Assembly (NCBI GenBank): GCA_019694855.1
Contig: JAIBBD010000006.1
Location: forward strand, 1-60,968
Reading direction: 5' to 3'
DNA: 60,968 bases
Origin: Dehalococcoidia bacterium
Lineage (GTDB): Bacteria; Chloroflexota; Dehalococcoidia; UBA2979
Under the pieces are notes generated by a model. The model saw only the letters and a program-made list of their open reading frames with translations, was not told the DNA's origin and ran no database searches. A program made the translations under genes and the position numbers. Below, in pieces: positions 1-9,098 of this stretch. Position 1 is the first letter of the stretch. The number at the start of each line of letters is the position of its first letter.

Positions 1-788
1 TCCTCGTCTCGATCATGCACGCGAACAACGAGGTCGGGGCCATCAACGACCTCGCCGAAATCGCACGCCGGGTGCACGCCCGTAACCCCCACACCATGGT
101 GCACACCGACGCGGTGCAGAGCGCCGCCCACCTCGGGGTGCATGTCGACCGCCTCGGCGTCGACCTGCTCACGCTGACGGCGCACAAGTTCTATGGCCCT
201 CGAGGCGCCGGCATCCTGTACGTTCGCTCCGGTACGCCGCTCCAGCCGCAGATCCTCGGTGGCGGGCAGGAGGACAACCGCCGCGCCGGCACCGAGAACA
301 CGGCCGCTATCGTCGGCCTCGCCGAGGCGGTCCGTGTCGCCGAGGAGCAGCGCGAGGCCGACATCAGTCACGAACGCCATCTGCAGCGGCGCCTGATCGA
401 GGAGCTACCTCGACGGGTCCCCATGCTCGGCATCTCCGGCCCGAGCGATCTCAGCCTGCGGCTGCCCGGCTCCGTCTCGGTCATCGTCGCCTTCGTCGAG
501 GGCGAGTCGATTCTGCTCGCGCTCGACCTGGCTGGCGTGGCCGCCTCCTCGGGCTCGGCCTGCACCACAGGATCCGTCGAGCCCAGCCACGTCCTGGTCG
601 CGATGGACGTGCCGCCCGACCTCGCCCGCGGGTCGCTTCGCTTCACCCTCGGCCGCATGAATACCGACGCGGACGTGGACCGGCTGCTCGGGGTGCTCCC
701 GCCGATCGTGCAGCGCATGCGCGCGCTTTCGCCGCTGCCGGTCACTGAGCCTCCACCTGCGTACCGCCCGTGGCTCGCAAACGCCTAG
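1..788 (+). CDS. Cysteine desulfurase, NifS/IscS type (5' end outside window)
   Basis: This is a pyridoxal-phosphate enzyme that takes sulfur from cysteine for Fe-S cluster or thiolation pathways. The reading frame is open from base 3 and begins inside the conserved block VSIMHANNEVG, so the N-terminal third lies upstream of the window. The PLP-lysine motif LTAHKFYGPRGAG is present, as is the catalytic-cysteine loop SSGSACTTGSVEPSHVL, which is the long-loop form typical of the IscS/NifS group rather than SufS. The C-terminus FTLGRMNTDADVDRLL is also typical of the family. The product is cytoplasmic. The gene ends with TAG and is separated from the next cluster by about 155 bp. Family assignment is firm; whether it serves general Fe-S assembly or tRNA thiolation cannot be told without its upstream neighbours. 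Confidence 0.93.
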   Translation, partial: LVSIMHANNEVGAINDLAEIARRVHARNPHTMVHTDAVQSAAHLGVHVDRLGVDLLTLTAHKFYGPRGAGILYVRSGTPLQPQILGGGQEDNRRAGTENTAAIVGLAEAVRVAEEQREADISHERHLQRRLIEELPRRVPMLGISGPSDLSLRLPGSVSVIVAFVEGESILLALDLAGVAASSGSACTTGSVEPSHVLVAMDVPPDLARGSLRFTLGRMNTDADVDRLLGVLPPIVQRMRALSPLPVTEPPPAYRPWLANA

Positions 789-943
789 GAGCTCGTCCTC
801 ACGCGGGCGACTTCGGTTCGATCGCGCGACTTCTCGCGTTTGTAACGATTTCGTAACGGCCATGTCACTCGCGGGCCCGTGTGTCCGCTACCTTGGTCAG
901 TGCAGTACGCGCGGCGTTCTCGCGCCGTTGACCGAGGCGACAG

Positions 944-2383
944 GTGCTCTTCTCCGGATACGACACTGGACCGTGGTTCGACGAGCTGTTCCAGCCGGGT
1001 GGCACGCCGCGGCCGGAAGCCGCCGAGCTGGTGCACGCCATCGAGGCGCTCCCTCCGGGCGGGTTCGAGCGTCTGCAGGAGACAGCAAACGCGGCCCTGG
1101 TGAACCTCGGCATCACGTTCAACGTCTACAGCGATGGCGCCGGGATCGAACGCGTGCTGCCGTTCGATATCGTCCCGCGCATCGTGACCGCATCCGAGTG
1201 GGAACGCATCGAACGAGGGCTCCAGCAACGCATCTACGCCCTGAACTGCTTCATCGACGACGTCTACCACGACGGCAAGATCCTGAGCGACGGCGTCGTG
1301 CCTCGCGAGCTCGTCCTGTCCGCGCCCGCATACCGCGAGGCGTGTGTCGGCCTCAATCCGCCGCGAGGAATCTGGTGCCACATCACGGGCACCGACCTCG
1401 TGCGCGACGGGGACGGCCAGGTCTACGTCCTCGAGGACAACCTGCGTTGCCCCTCGGGCGTGTCATATGTGCTCGAGAACCGCCGCCTGATGAAGCGCAC
1501 GTTCCCGGGCCTGTTCAGCTCCTCCCATGTACGGCCCGTGGACGACTACGCGAGCCGGCTCCTCGAAACGCTGTCCGCGCTTGCATCCCGCGAAGAGGCG
1601 CCCGAGGTGGCCGTCCTCACGCCCGGCGTCTACAACTCCGCCTACTTCGAGCACTCCTATCTCGCCCAGCAGATGGGGGTCGAGCTCGTCGAGGGACGCG
1701 ACCTCGTCGTCGACGACGACACGCTCTACATGCGGACCACGCGTGGCCTCGAACGCGTCGACGTACTCTACCGCCGCATCGACGACGACTTCCTCGACCC
1801 GACCGTCTTCCGTCCCGATTCGATGCTCGGCGTGCCCGGCCTGATGAATGCCTACCGCCGCGGGCGGGTCGCCCTCGCGAACGCGCCCGGCACGGGCATT
1901 GCGGACGACAAGGCGATCTACGCCTACGTACCCGAGATCGTCCGCTACTACACGGGCGAGGACGCTATCCTCCCGAACGTCCCGACGTACCTCTGCTGGC
2001 GCGAGTCCGACCTCGACTACGTCGTGCACCACATGGACGAGCTGGTCGTGAAGCCGACGAACGAGTCCGGCGGCTACGGGATGATCGTCGGCCCGCATGC
2101 CACCGCCGAGGAACGCGAGGAGTTCGTGCGCCGCGTGCGCGCCAACCCGCGCAACTACATCGCGCAGCCGGTGTTGGCCCTTTCGCGCGCGCCCGTGATC
2201 GTGGACGACCACTTCGAGGGGCGCCATGTCGACCTCCGGCCGTACATCCTCTACGGCGAGGAGATCTACGTCCTGCCCGGCGGCCTTACCCGCGTGGCGC
2301 TGCGCAAGGGGTCGCTGGTCGTGAACTCTTCCCAGGGCGGCGGCAGCAAGGACACCTGGGTGCTCTCCGGGGATGCAGCCTGA
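944..2383 (+). CDS. Circularly permuted ATP-grasp protein (DUF404/DUF407 type)
   Basis: The predicted 479-aa protein belongs to the circularly permuted ATP-grasp family, thought to form amide or peptide bonds on an unknown substrate. Family-typical stretches include [16 protein letters not shown] near residues 85-100, [38 protein letters not shown] and the nucleotide-binding-like [15 protein letters not shown] near residue 370. I chose the GTG at 944 because it gives [16 protein letters not shown], the usual N-terminus. The stop TGA (2381-2383) shares its A with the ATG of the alpha-E gene, so translation is probably coupled. Together with the next three genes it forms the known ATP-grasp/alpha-E/Anbu/transglutaminase neighbourhood. 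Family is certain; the biochemical product is unknown. Confidence 0.9.
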   Translation: MLFSGYDTGPWFDELFQPGGTPRPEAAELVHAIEALPPGGFERLQETANAALVNLGITFNVYSDGAGIERVLPFDIVPRIVTASEWERIERGLQQRIYALNCFIDDVYHDGKILSDGVVPRELVLSAPAYREACVGLNPPRGIWCHITGTDLVRDGDGQVYVLEDNLRCPSGVSYVLENRRLMKRTFPGLFSSSHVRPVDDYASRLLETLSALASREEAPEVAVLTPGVYNSAYFEHSYLAQQMGVELVEGRDLVVDDDTLYMRTTRGLERVDVLYRRIDDDFLDPTVFRPDSMLGVPGLMNAYRRGRVALANAPGTGIADDKAIYAYVPEIVRYYTGEDAILPNVPTYLCWRESDLDYVVHHMDELVVKPTNESGGYGMIVGPHATAEEREEFVRRVRANPRNYIAQPVLALSRAPVIVDDHFEGRHVDLRPYILYGEEIYVLPGGLTRVALRKGSLVVNSSQGGGSKDTWVLSGDAA

Positions 2384-3420
2384 TGCTCAGTCGCGTCGCC
2401 AGCTCAGTTTATTGGCTCGCGCGTTACATCGAGCGCGCCGAGAACACCGCACGCTGGGTCGACGTGAACCTGCAGATGAGTCTGGATGCGCCCATCTCGT
2501 TCTCGGATCAGTGGCAGCCACTGGTTGCCATCACGGGCGAGCTGCCAGCGTTCCTCGACCGGTATGAGTTCGCGACGCGCGAGCGCGTGCTGCGCTACCT
2601 GACCACCGACCCCGACAATCCGAGCTCGATCCTCTCGTGTGTGCGGCAGGCCCGCGAGAACGCGCGTTCCATCCGCGAGGTGATCTCGTCCGAGATGTGG
2701 GAGGAGATCAACCACTTCTACCTGCGAGTCAGCGAGTACGCGGCGTCCGACCACGCCTCGATCGACTCTCACGACTTCTTCAACGATGTGAAGCTGCGGA
2801 GCCACCTCGTGGCGGGGGTCGCCGACAACACGATGTCCCACAGCGAGGCGTGGCACTTCTTTCAGCTCGGCCGCCTCCTCGAGCGCGCCGACAACACCTC
2901 GCGCCTCCTGGACATGAAGTACTTCCTGCTGTTGCCGGCCGCCGCTCATGTCGGCGGACCGATCGATGAGATGCAGTGGTCGACCCTGCTGCGCTCCGCC
3001 TCGGCGTTCGAGATGTACCGAAAGCGCTACGGGCGCATCGAGCCGGAGCATGTCGTGGCCTTCCTCATGCTCGACCACGAGTTCCCGCGCGCGATCCTGT
3101 ACTGCCTCGCCCACGCCGATGACTCGCTGCACGCCATCGCCGGTACGCCAATCGAGGCGATCCGGAACCCGGCGGAACGCCTGCTCGGCCGACTCCGCGC
3201 CGAGTTGGCGTTCGCCCAGGCGTCTGAGATCATCGCCTCGGGCTTGCACGAGTACTGCGATCGCTTCCAGGCCCGACTGAATGAGGTCGGCAGCGCGATC
3301 TCCACTACCTTCTTTACGCAGCCATTCGCGCAGCCGTCCGCCGGGACGGCGGAAAGCAGGTCCAGCGGTGACGTTCTGTCTGGGTATCAGCGTCAACGAT
3401 GGGCTGGTGGGAATAGCTGA
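2383..3420 (+). CDS. Alpha-E domain protein (DUF403)
   Basis: This is an all-helical protein of 345 aa beginning [20 protein letters not shown], the signature start of the alpha-E family that accompanies circularly permuted ATP-grasp enzymes. Further family motifs are FFQLGRLLERADNTSRLLDMKY and FLMLDHEFPRAILYCL. The start at 2383 overlaps the previous stop by one base. The same frame is open far upstream (from 862), but that part is antisense-like shadow of the ATP-grasp gene and has no alpha-E homology. The 3' end overlaps the following Anbu start by 53 bp. Its role is unknown; a scaffold or partner for the ATP-grasp enzyme is inferred from the strict gene pairing. Confidence 0.9.
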   Translation: MLSRVASSVYWLARYIERAENTARWVDVNLQMSLDAPISFSDQWQPLVAITGELPAFLDRYEFATRERVLRYLTTDPDNPSSILSCVRQARENARSIREVISSEMWEEINHFYLRVSEYAASDHASIDSHDFFNDVKLRSHLVAGVADNTMSHSEAWHFFQLGRLLERADNTSRLLDMKYFLLLPAAAHVGGPIDEMQWSTLLRSASAFEMYRKRYGRIEPEHVVAFLMLDHEFPRAILYCLAHADDSLHAIAGTPIEAIRNPAERLLGRLRAELAFAQASEIIASGLHEYCDRFQARLNEVGSAISTTFFTQPFAQPSAGTAESRSSGDVLSGYQRQRWAGGNS

Positions 3421-4141
3421 TACCCGCGTCATCTCGGGCAACGAGAACATCTCGGCACGCAAGCTCTCGATCTTCCACCAGGGCCGCGACAGCTTCTTCC
3501 TGATGACGTCGGGGCTGCGCTCCATCCGCGACAAGACAGTGACGTACCTCGAGGAGGACCTGCGCGGCCGCGAGGAGCCCTACAACCGCCTCTTCAAGGC
3601 GGCGAACGCTTTCGCCTCCGAGGTCCGTCGCGTGGCTGCCGAGGACGGCGAGGCCCTCGCCAAGAGCGGCCTCACGTTCAACATGCACGCGCTCATGGGC
3701 GGTCAGCTCGCCGATGACCCGGAGCCCAAGCTCTACCTCATCTACCCCGAGGCGAACTGGGTCGAGGTGGGCCCATCGACGCCCTACCAGATCATCGGGG
3801 CGAGTGGCTACGGAAAGCCGGTCCTCGACCGCACTCTGCAGTACGGGGATTCGATGCAGTTCGCCCTGAAGGTCGGCTGCCTCGCCTTCGACTCGACGCG
3901 CATCAGCGCGGCGGACGTCGACTTCCCGATCGATGTCGTCCTCTACTTCGCGCAGACCCGCGAGATGGTCGTCCGACGCTTCGAGCAGGACGACCTGCGC
4001 GAGATCTCCGACGGCTGGCAGGAGCGGCTGCGCAACTCCGTCGCCAATCTCCCCTCCCCCTACCTCGACGGGTTTTGGGCCGATATCGCCGCCGGCCGGC
4101 GCGCCTGGCCGCGAGAGGTCGGCGCGTCGACCGGCCTCTAG
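3368..4141 (+). CDS. Proteasome-like peptidase, Anbu type
   Basis: This is a 257-aa Ntn-hydrolase of the HslV/Anbu class. The start GTG at 3368 was chosen because it gives MTFCLGISVNDGLVGIADTR. In this family the Thr directly after Met becomes the N-terminal nucleophile, and the GLVGIADTR block matches the beta-subunit fold; a downstream Lys is seen in SARKLSIFHQG. The longer open frame from 3281 would bury the Thr and is therefore not preferred. The gene overlaps the end of the alpha-E gene by 53 bp, and the transglutaminase gene begins one base after its stop. Homologues form ring-like self-compartmentalised peptidases in the cytoplasm. The link to an ATP-grasp enzyme suggests processing or turnover of a peptide made or attached by the cluster, which is inference. 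Confidence 0.82.
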   Translation: MTFCLGISVNDGLVGIADTRVISGNENISARKLSIFHQGRDSFFLMTSGLRSIRDKTVTYLEEDLRGREEPYNRLFKAANAFASEVRRVAAEDGEALAKSGLTFNMHALMGGQLADDPEPKLYLIYPEANWVEVGPSTPYQIIGASGYGKPVLDRTLQYGDSMQFALKVGCLAFDSTRISAADVDFPIDVVLYFAQTREMVVRRFEQDDLREISDGWQERLRNSVANLPSPYLDGFWADIAAGRRAWPREVGASTGL

Positions 4142-4142
4142 C

Positions 4143-4979
4143 GTGCGCATCGAGGTCGAACACCGGACGCGCTATCGGTTCACGCCGCCGGTATTCCTCG
4201 AGCCGCACGTGTTGCGCTTTCGACCGCGCTCGAACTCCTGGCAGCGGCTCGACGCATTCGAGTTCCATCTCGATCCGCAGCCGGCCGGCACGGCCGCGAA
4301 CGTCGACCTCGACGGCAACGACGTAGTCGTGGCCTGGTTCGAAGGCCGCACTGAGCACCTCGTCGTGGACGTGCGCTTTGAGGTTGAAACGCTGCGGGCG
4401 AACGCCTTCGATTTCCTGCCGGCGAACCATCCGTCGCTGCCGATGCGCTATGAGGCGGAACTCGACCCACTGCTGGCGCCCTACCTCGCGAGCGAGTCAC
4501 GAGCGTCTCTGCTGCCATACGCGGAGGCCATCGCTGAGGGCGCGGCGCACGACGCCACCTCGTTCGCGGCGCACCTCGCCCGCCGGCTGCACGAGGATTG
4601 CCGCCACGTCGTCCGGCGCGAGGGCGGGCCACGCGCCGCGGAGGAAACCCTTCGGCGTCGGGAGGGGGCCTGCCGCGATCTCGCGCTGCTGTACGTCGAG
4701 CTGTGCCGGACGGTCGGCCTCGCCGCCCGCTTCGTCAGCGGCTACTGCCTCTCCGAGGAGGCCGAGCGCGATGAGCTGCATGCCTGGGCTGAGGTGTATC
4801 TCCCGGGCGGCGGCTGGCGGGGCTTCGATCCCTCGACCGGCTTCGCCGTGACTGACCGCCACATTGCCGTCGCCGCTGGCCCCACGCCGCTTGCCGCGTC
4901 CCCGGTCTCGGGGAGCTTCCGCGGCGAAGCGGTCGCCGAGTCGCCGGAAATTGCCCTGACGATTCGCCGCCGGGCCTAG
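4143..4979 (+). CDS. Transglutaminase-like cysteine protease family protein
   Basis: The 278-aa protein has the bacterial transglutaminase-like N-terminal beta domain (VRIEVEHRTRYRFTPPV, near residues 1-80) followed by the papain-like core. The catalytic triad is readable: Cys in RRREGACRDLALLYVELCR, His in DELHAWAEVYLPGGGW, and Asp in GFDPSTG. The GTG at 4143 starts one base after the Anbu stop, so the gene is in the same operon. In this neighbourhood such enzymes are proposed to hydrolyse or form isopeptide bonds. No signal peptide is visible, so it is probably cytoplasmic. The upstream part of the frame (from 3933) is a shadow of the Anbu gene. Confidence 0.86.
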   Translation: MRIEVEHRTRYRFTPPVFLEPHVLRFRPRSNSWQRLDAFEFHLDPQPAGTAANVDLDGNDVVVAWFEGRTEHLVVDVRFEVETLRANAFDFLPANHPSLPMRYEAELDPLLAPYLASESRASLLPYAEAIAEGAAHDATSFAAHLARRLHEDCRHVVRREGGPRAAEETLRRREGACRDLALLYVELCRTVGLAARFVSGYCLSEEAERDELHAWAEVYLPGGGWRGFDPSTGFAVTDRHIAVAAGPTPLAASPVSGSFRGEAVAESPEIALTIRRRA

Positions 4980-5045
4980 GGTTGGTCATCTTCACGTAAG
5001 CAACGGACCGTATCCTCGGTACACGCGACGAGTGAGGAGGACGCG

Positions 5046-5603
5046 ATGACCGGACAACTGGAACGAGCGACGCTCGCGGGCGGGTGCTTCTGGTGCCTCG
5101 AGGCGGTCTACGAGATGCTGCGCGGCGTCGAGCACGTGACGTCCGGCTACGCCGGCGGACACGTCCCTAACCCCGACTACCACAGCGTCTGTACGGGCCG
5201 AACCGGCCACGCCGAGGTCGTGCAACTCGAATTCGACCCCGAGGAAATCACGTACCAGGACATCCTCGATGTCTTCTTCACCATCCACGACCCCACCACG
5301 CTGAACCGCCAAGGTCCCGACGTAGGCACGCAGTACCGTTCCGCGATCTTCACGCACTCCCCGGAGCAGCAGGAGATCGCCGAGGCGACCCTGCACGAAG
5401 TGGACACCGAGGGCCCGTGGGACGACCCCATCGTGACCGAAGTGATCCCCCTCGAGACGTTCTATCCCGCCGAGGAGTACCACCAGCAGTACTTCCGCCG
5501 GAATCCATACCAGGGCTACTGTCAGGCGATCATTGCGCCGAAGGTCGCGAAGGCCCGTTCGGTCTTCCTCGAGCGACTGAAGCGCGAGCCCTCGTCCGCG
5601 TGA
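5046..5603 (+). CDS. msrA: Peptide-methionine (S)-S-oxide reductase
   Basis: MsrA repairs oxidised methionine by reducing the S-epimer of methionine sulfoxide. The protein is 185 aa and carries the hallmark GGCFWCLEAVYE, with the catalytic Cys at about residue 14, followed by SGYAGGHVPNPDYHSVCTGRTGHAE. The later blocks FFTIHDPTTLNRQGPDVGTQYRS and EYHQQYFRRNP are also family-typical. A strong ribosome-binding site (GAGGAGG) precedes the ATG by about eight bases. It stands alone between the ATP-grasp cluster and nuoB, each separated by short untranslated gaps. Cytoplasmic, standard length. Confidence 0.96.
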   Translation: MTGQLERATLAGGCFWCLEAVYEMLRGVEHVTSGYAGGHVPNPDYHSVCTGRTGHAEVVQLEFDPEEITYQDILDVFFTIHDPTTLNRQGPDVGTQYRSAIFTHSPEQQEIAEATLHEVDTEGPWDDPIVTEVIPLETFYPAEEYHQQYFRRNPYQGYCQAIIAPKVAKARSVFLERLKREPSSA

Positions 5604-5682
5604 CCCCGAGCAAAGCGCAGTCTCGCGCGGCTTCGCCCGTCCGGCGTTTGCCGCGCGAGTCGCCCTCGGCTAGGATCGAGCC

Positions 5683-6369
5683 GTGACCACCCACTCACTC
5701 GACCTGCACACGCACAACGACATCGCGCCCCTCGACCTCGACGAGGAGATTCGCAAGAACGTCCTCGTCACATCGGTCGACGGCATCCTCAACTGGGCCC
5801 GCTCGTCATCGTTGTGGCCGGCGATGTTCGGCCTCGCCTGCTGCGCCATCGAGATGATCGCCACCGCGACCTCGCGGTACGACATCGCGCGCTTCGGGTC
5901 CGAGGTGTTCCGCGCCTCGCCGCGTCAGGCCGACCTCATGATCGTCGCCGGCACGGTGACCTGGAAGATGGCCCCCGCGGTACGGCGGGTCTACCTCCAG
6001 ATGGCCGAGCCCAAGTGGGTCATCTCGATGGGTGGCTGCGCGATCATGGGCGGCCCGTTCGCGTACGGGTACTCGGTGCTGCCCGGCGTGAACCTCATTT
6101 GCCCCGTCGACGTCTACGTCCCCGGCTGTCCGCCCCGTCCGGAGTCGCTGCTCCAGGGACTGATGATGCTGCAGGACAAGATCCGCCAGCACGGCGTCGA
6201 GGGCGGGCAGCGCCTGCGGCCAGAACCGGATGGCGACTTTTCTCGCTACCTGCCGGCGGGTGACCCGCTGCGCACCGAGCTGGAGTCGCTCTTCCCGCCG
6301 TACCTCGGCCTCGATGATCCGAACCGCCTCGCCGGCGGCTACCCGCTGGCTGGCAACATCCGCCGGTAG
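5683..6369 (+). CDS. nuoB: NADH-quinone oxidoreductase subunit B, isolated copy
   Basis: The 228-aa protein matches NuoB, the peripheral-arm subunit that holds Fe-S cluster N2 and passes electrons to quinone. All four ligand cysteines are visible: the tandem pair in GLACCAIEM, one in [10 protein letters not shown] and one in [11 protein letters not shown]. The conserved [22 protein letters not shown] is intact. GTG at 5683 is the likely start. The C-terminal extension ([17 protein letters not shown] and onwards) is longer than in the shortest homologues but not unusual. No other nuo gene is nearby: the neighbours are msrA and a broken SnoaL-like gene. It may be a dispersed complex I gene or part of another NuoB-containing complex. 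Confidence 0.9.
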   Translation: MTTHSLDLHTHNDIAPLDLDEEIRKNVLVTSVDGILNWARSSSLWPAMFGLACCAIEMIATATSRYDIARFGSEVFRASPRQADLMIVAGTVTWKMAPAVRRVYLQMAEPKWVISMGGCAIMGGPFAYGYSVLPGVNLICPVDVYVPGCPPRPESLLQGLMMLQDKIRQHGVEGGQRLRPEPDGDFSRYLPAGDPLRTELESLFPPYLGLDDPNRLAGGYPLAGNIRR

Positions 6370-6383
6370 TCGACCGGCGTCGC

Positions 6384-6896
6384 GTGGATACTGCGGCGGC
6401 CACGGTCCTCGTCGAGCGATATCTGAGCCTCGTCGCCAACCCGGGATCCGACGTGCCGAGGCCGAGGCGCTGCTCGATCCCGACTACCGGTTCATCAAAC
6501 GTCCCAACCTCATGAATCCCGCTGGCTCAGAACGCGACCGCGCGGACCGCATTGGCGAGTATCCCGCAGGAACGGGCGCTCCTCGCATCCCAGGCCTTCA
6601 CGATTCACGACCACCACGCGTCTGAAGGCACGCTCATCACGAGGACGGCCTGGCCGGGGGAGCTGGCGATCGATGCCGGCCCCGTTATGCGCGGGACACG
6701 GTTGCATGCGGACATCGTGATGTTCTTCGCGTTCCGCGACGGGCGCATCCTCCTCCGGGAGAACGTCGACCGCTACGCGACCCCGAGACTCCACCGCCTC
6801 TGCCCTGAGGTCGCTACCCCGCGGCTAGCCGTCCCCAGATCAGCACGCGCGGATACGTATAGAGGTACGGCCGCGCAGGCCCGAGGGCCGCGATGA
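6384..6896 (+). pseudogene. SnoaL-like (NTF2-fold) gene with two compensating frameshifts
   Basis: Three successive reading-frame segments read as one SnoaL-like protein. Frame A starts at GTG 6384 (VDTAAATVLVERYLSLVAN). Frame B covers about 6465-6545 (AEALLDPDYRFIKRPNLMNP). From about 6545 the reading returns to frame A (LASIPQERALLASQAFTIHD, then ADIVMFFAFRDGRILLRENVDRY). Frame A between the two slips hits a stop at the base of the second segment, so no single ORF encodes the full domain. After the family-typical end near 6780 the frame runs on to 6896, into the convergent methyltransferase gene. This is either a decayed gene or two assembly errors; two independent indels that restore frame make both possible. 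Function of the intact form is unknown. Confidence 0.6.
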
Positions 6897-7602
6897 GCCG
6901 CCGCCCGTACTCTTCGAGAAACGCCGCATACAGCTCGGGCGACAGCCGAGAGCGGAACGCCGTGAGGAACGTGCCGCTCACCCACTCGACGACCGACTCG
7001 GGCCCCGGGAGCAAATGCGGGTAGATCTGGAGTCGCACCGACTGCTCCTCGAATCCCAGTGTGTGCAGCAACTCCGCATAGCGGACGGGCGACAGCACCG
7101 TCAGCGGACGTTCGTAGCCTTCGAGGGCGCTCGCGTACGGCTCCTCGCGCGCCAGATCCATGGCCGTGACGTGCGAGATGTGCCCTTCGTTCGCCGGCAT
7201 CTGGACCGCCAGTTGCCCGCCCGGCGCCACCAGGGAGCGCAGGCTGGGAAACAGGCGCTCGTGATCCGTCACCCACTGCAGAGCCGCGTTCGAGAACACG
7301 AGGTCGTACTGCCGGCGGCCCCACGGCTCGGACTCGAGGCGGTTGATGTCGCCGGCCTCGAACGTCAGCCCCGACTCCGCCTGCGCACGCGCCCGCCCGA
7401 GCATCGCCTCCGATGAGTCGATCCCGAGCGTGGACGCTGCCTCGAGCCCTCGGTGCAGCCAGGCCGTCAGCTCACCGCTGCCGCAACCGAGGTCGATGAC
7501 CGCCATCCCGGCCCGCGCACGTACCAGCGCCGCGAGGTCGTAGAACGGCTGGCTGCGTTCCGCCTCGAAGCGCGCGTACAGAGCAGGATCCCATGCGGTC
7601 AC
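6814..7602 (-). CDS. tam: SAM-dependent methyltransferase, trans-aconitate methyltransferase-like
   Basis: The 262-aa class I methyltransferase has the SAM-binding glycine motif VIDLGCGSGELTAWL near residue 36. It then shows GIDSSEAMLGRARAQ, DLVFSNAALQWVTDH and LVAPGGQLAVQMPANEGH, and ends PRVLIWGRL, all typical of trans-aconitate 2-methyltransferase, which esterifies trans-aconitate to detoxify an inhibitor of aconitase. The N-terminal MTAWDPALYARFEAERSQPFYDL is also typical. Its ATG overlaps the stop of the upstream LLM gene by 4 bp, so both are probably co-transcribed. A related methyltransferase specificity cannot be excluded. Confidence 0.8.
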   Translation of the reverse strand: MTAWDPALYARFEAERSQPFYDLAALVRARAGMAVIDLGCGSGELTAWLHRGLEAASTLGIDSSEAMLGRARAQAESGLTFEAGDINRLESEPWGRRQYDLVFSNAALQWVTDHERLFPSLRSLVAPGGQLAVQMPANEGHISHVTAMDLAREEPYASALEGYERPLTVLSPVRYAELLHTLGFEEQSVRLQIYPHLLPGPESVVEWVSGTFLTAFRSRLSPELYAAFLEEYGRRLIAALGPARPYLYTYPRVLIWGRLAAG

Positions 7603-8543
7603 AGCGAGGCCGCCCGAGGTGCGATCTCGGCGGCGATGAATTCCGGCCCTTCGTCCGAGTCGAAGTCGAGGTGCTGCAGCTGCACCTCCTGAACGCCTGC
7701 CTGCGCGAGCCCGCCGAGCTGATCGATCACCTCATCCGTCGTTCCCACGAGCATGCCGCGCGCGAGGAGCCGCGCGCGCAGCTCACTGTCGAGCGGGCCG
7801 GCCACGCGTCCGGGCAGCCTGCTGAGGGCGCGCTCCACGTCCGAGTTCGTTCGCCCCATGGCGCCAAAGATCATCATCGAGCGCCGGATCACTGCCGGGT
7901 CACGCCCGACCTCGGCGCAATGCCGTTCGAGGATGTCTCGCTTCGCGCGGTACGTCTCGGGCGTGAGCGCGACGCAGTTCCATTCGTCGGCGTACTCGGC
8001 AACCAGGCGCAGCGTGCGGCGCTCGCCTGCCCCGCCGATCGTCACCCATGGCCGTCCGCGCGTCGCCCGCGGCAGCATCGTTGCCCTACTCAGCGAGTAG
8101 TAGCGCCCCTCGAAGGTCGCCTCGCCCTCGTCCCACAACCCGCGCATCAGCCGCAGCGCCTCCTCCAGGCGGTCGAGGCGCTCCTTTGCACCCGGAAACG
8201 GCAGGCCGTACGCGACGTGTTCGGGCTCGTTCCAGCCCGCGCCGAGGCCGAGCTTGAATCGCCCGCCGCTGAGCACATCGAGCTGCGCGCCCATTCGCGC
8301 GACGTCGACGGGGTGCCGGAACGTCACGGGCGACACGAGCGGCCCGAAGCGAATTCGGCTCGTCTCGACCGCGGCCACCGCGAGCGAAAGGTACGCCTCG
8401 ATCGAGGATTGCTGCGTCCCGATGAAGTAGTGGTCGGAGCGGTGCAGGCTGGGAAAGCCGAGACGCTCGGCGAGCGCGAGGATGTGCCGCCACCGTTCCC
8501 AGCTCAGGCCATTCTGGCCCTCGACCATCAACCCGACCTCCAT
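7599..8543 (-). CDS. LLM-class flavin/F420-dependent oxidoreductase
   Basis: The 314-aa protein has the luciferase-like monooxygenase TIM-barrel fold. Diagnostic stretches are RSDHYF near residue 37, SRIRFGPLVSPVTFRHP, the GGRFKLGLGAGWNEPEH block and WVTIGGAGERRTLRLVAEYAD. Proteins of this subgroup (often labelled TIGR03560-like) usually use F420 or FMN; the substrate is not predictable. It is the first gene of a two-gene minus-strand unit with the methyltransferase. An F420-dependent role would require F420 biosynthesis, which is not encoded in this window. Confidence 0.85.
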   Translation of the reverse strand: MEVGLMVEGQNGLSWERWRHILALAERLGFPSLHRSDHYFIGTQQSSIEAYLSLAVAAVETSRIRFGPLVSPVTFRHPVDVARMGAQLDVLSGGRFKLGLGAGWNEPEHVAYGLPFPGAKERLDRLEEALRLMRGLWDEGEATFEGRYYSLSRATMLPRATRGRPWVTIGGAGERRTLRLVAEYADEWNCVALTPETYRAKRDILERHCAEVGRDPAVIRRSMMIFGAMGRTNSDVERALSRLPGRVAGPLDSELRARLLARGMLVGTTDEVIDQLGGLAQAGVQEVQLQHLDFDSDEGPEFIAAEIAPRAASL

Positions 8544-8660
8544 GGCAGCCTCCTCTGAACGCCTCGATCTTCGTTAACACCTTGCGCGGCTGCGGTTAGC
8601 ATCGCCCATCTACCATGAGCTTGATAGAGATCGAAGCATGCTCCAGATGCAGGGAGTCCC

Positions 8661-9098
8661 ATGAACCCTCGCTACGTCCTCGTCAGCGTCGGCCTCGGCG
8701 CGGCCCTCCTCGCGGCCGCCTGTTCGAGTAGCAGCGACAAGAGCACGCCGACCGCCGCCGCGATCGCGACCACTGCGGCGAGCACGCAGACGGCAGCCGC
8801 CTCGACGGCTACGGCGTCCACGACCAACGCCATCGCGACGACCACCGCCGGCACGACGGCCACAGCCGCGGCGGCGGCGAAGAAGGTGTCCGCAAACAAC
8901 GCCACGATCGCCGAAATCACCGCGGCCCTCGAGGCGGCAGGCGTCAGCAACGCGAGCCGCTGGGCACGGGAGGTCGATGAGTACCGCCCGTACTCCACGA
9001 CCGACACGAACCTCAACAAGCTTCGGCAGGAGCTGGCCAAGTACAATCCCGGCCCCGGCGTCGTCGATGCGATCGTCGCCACACTGCAGCTGCCGTGA
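8661..9098 (+). CDS. Small secreted lipoprotein with Thr/Ala linker
   Basis: The 145-aa protein begins MNPRYVLVSVGLGAALLAAACSSSSDKS, a lipoprotein signal peptide with lipobox LAAAC (Cys about residue 21). An Ala/Thr-rich low-complexity linker spans about residues 30-75. A compact C-terminal domain of about 70 aa follows (ISAALEAAGVSN-like region, SRWAREVDEYRPYSTTD, LNKLRQELAKYNPGPGVVD). I do not recognise the C-terminal domain; its helical look suggests a small helical bundle. An RBS (GGGAG) lies before the ATG. The next gene overlaps its stop by 4 bp, so the lipoprotein and the membrane protein are likely co-expressed. Confidence 0.75.
   Translation: MNPRYVLVSVGLGAALLAAACSSSSDKSTPTAAAIATTAASTQTAAASTATASTTNAIATTTAGTTATAAAAAKKVSANNATIAEITAALEAAGVSNASRWAREVDEYRPYSTTDTNLNKLRQELAKYNPGPGVVDAIVATLQLP

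Noticed and set aside
862-3420. Single 852-aa reading frame from 862 to 3420
   Set aside because: Its first 500 codons are Arg-rich shadow of the ATP-grasp gene in another frame; only the part from 2383 is the alpha-E gene.
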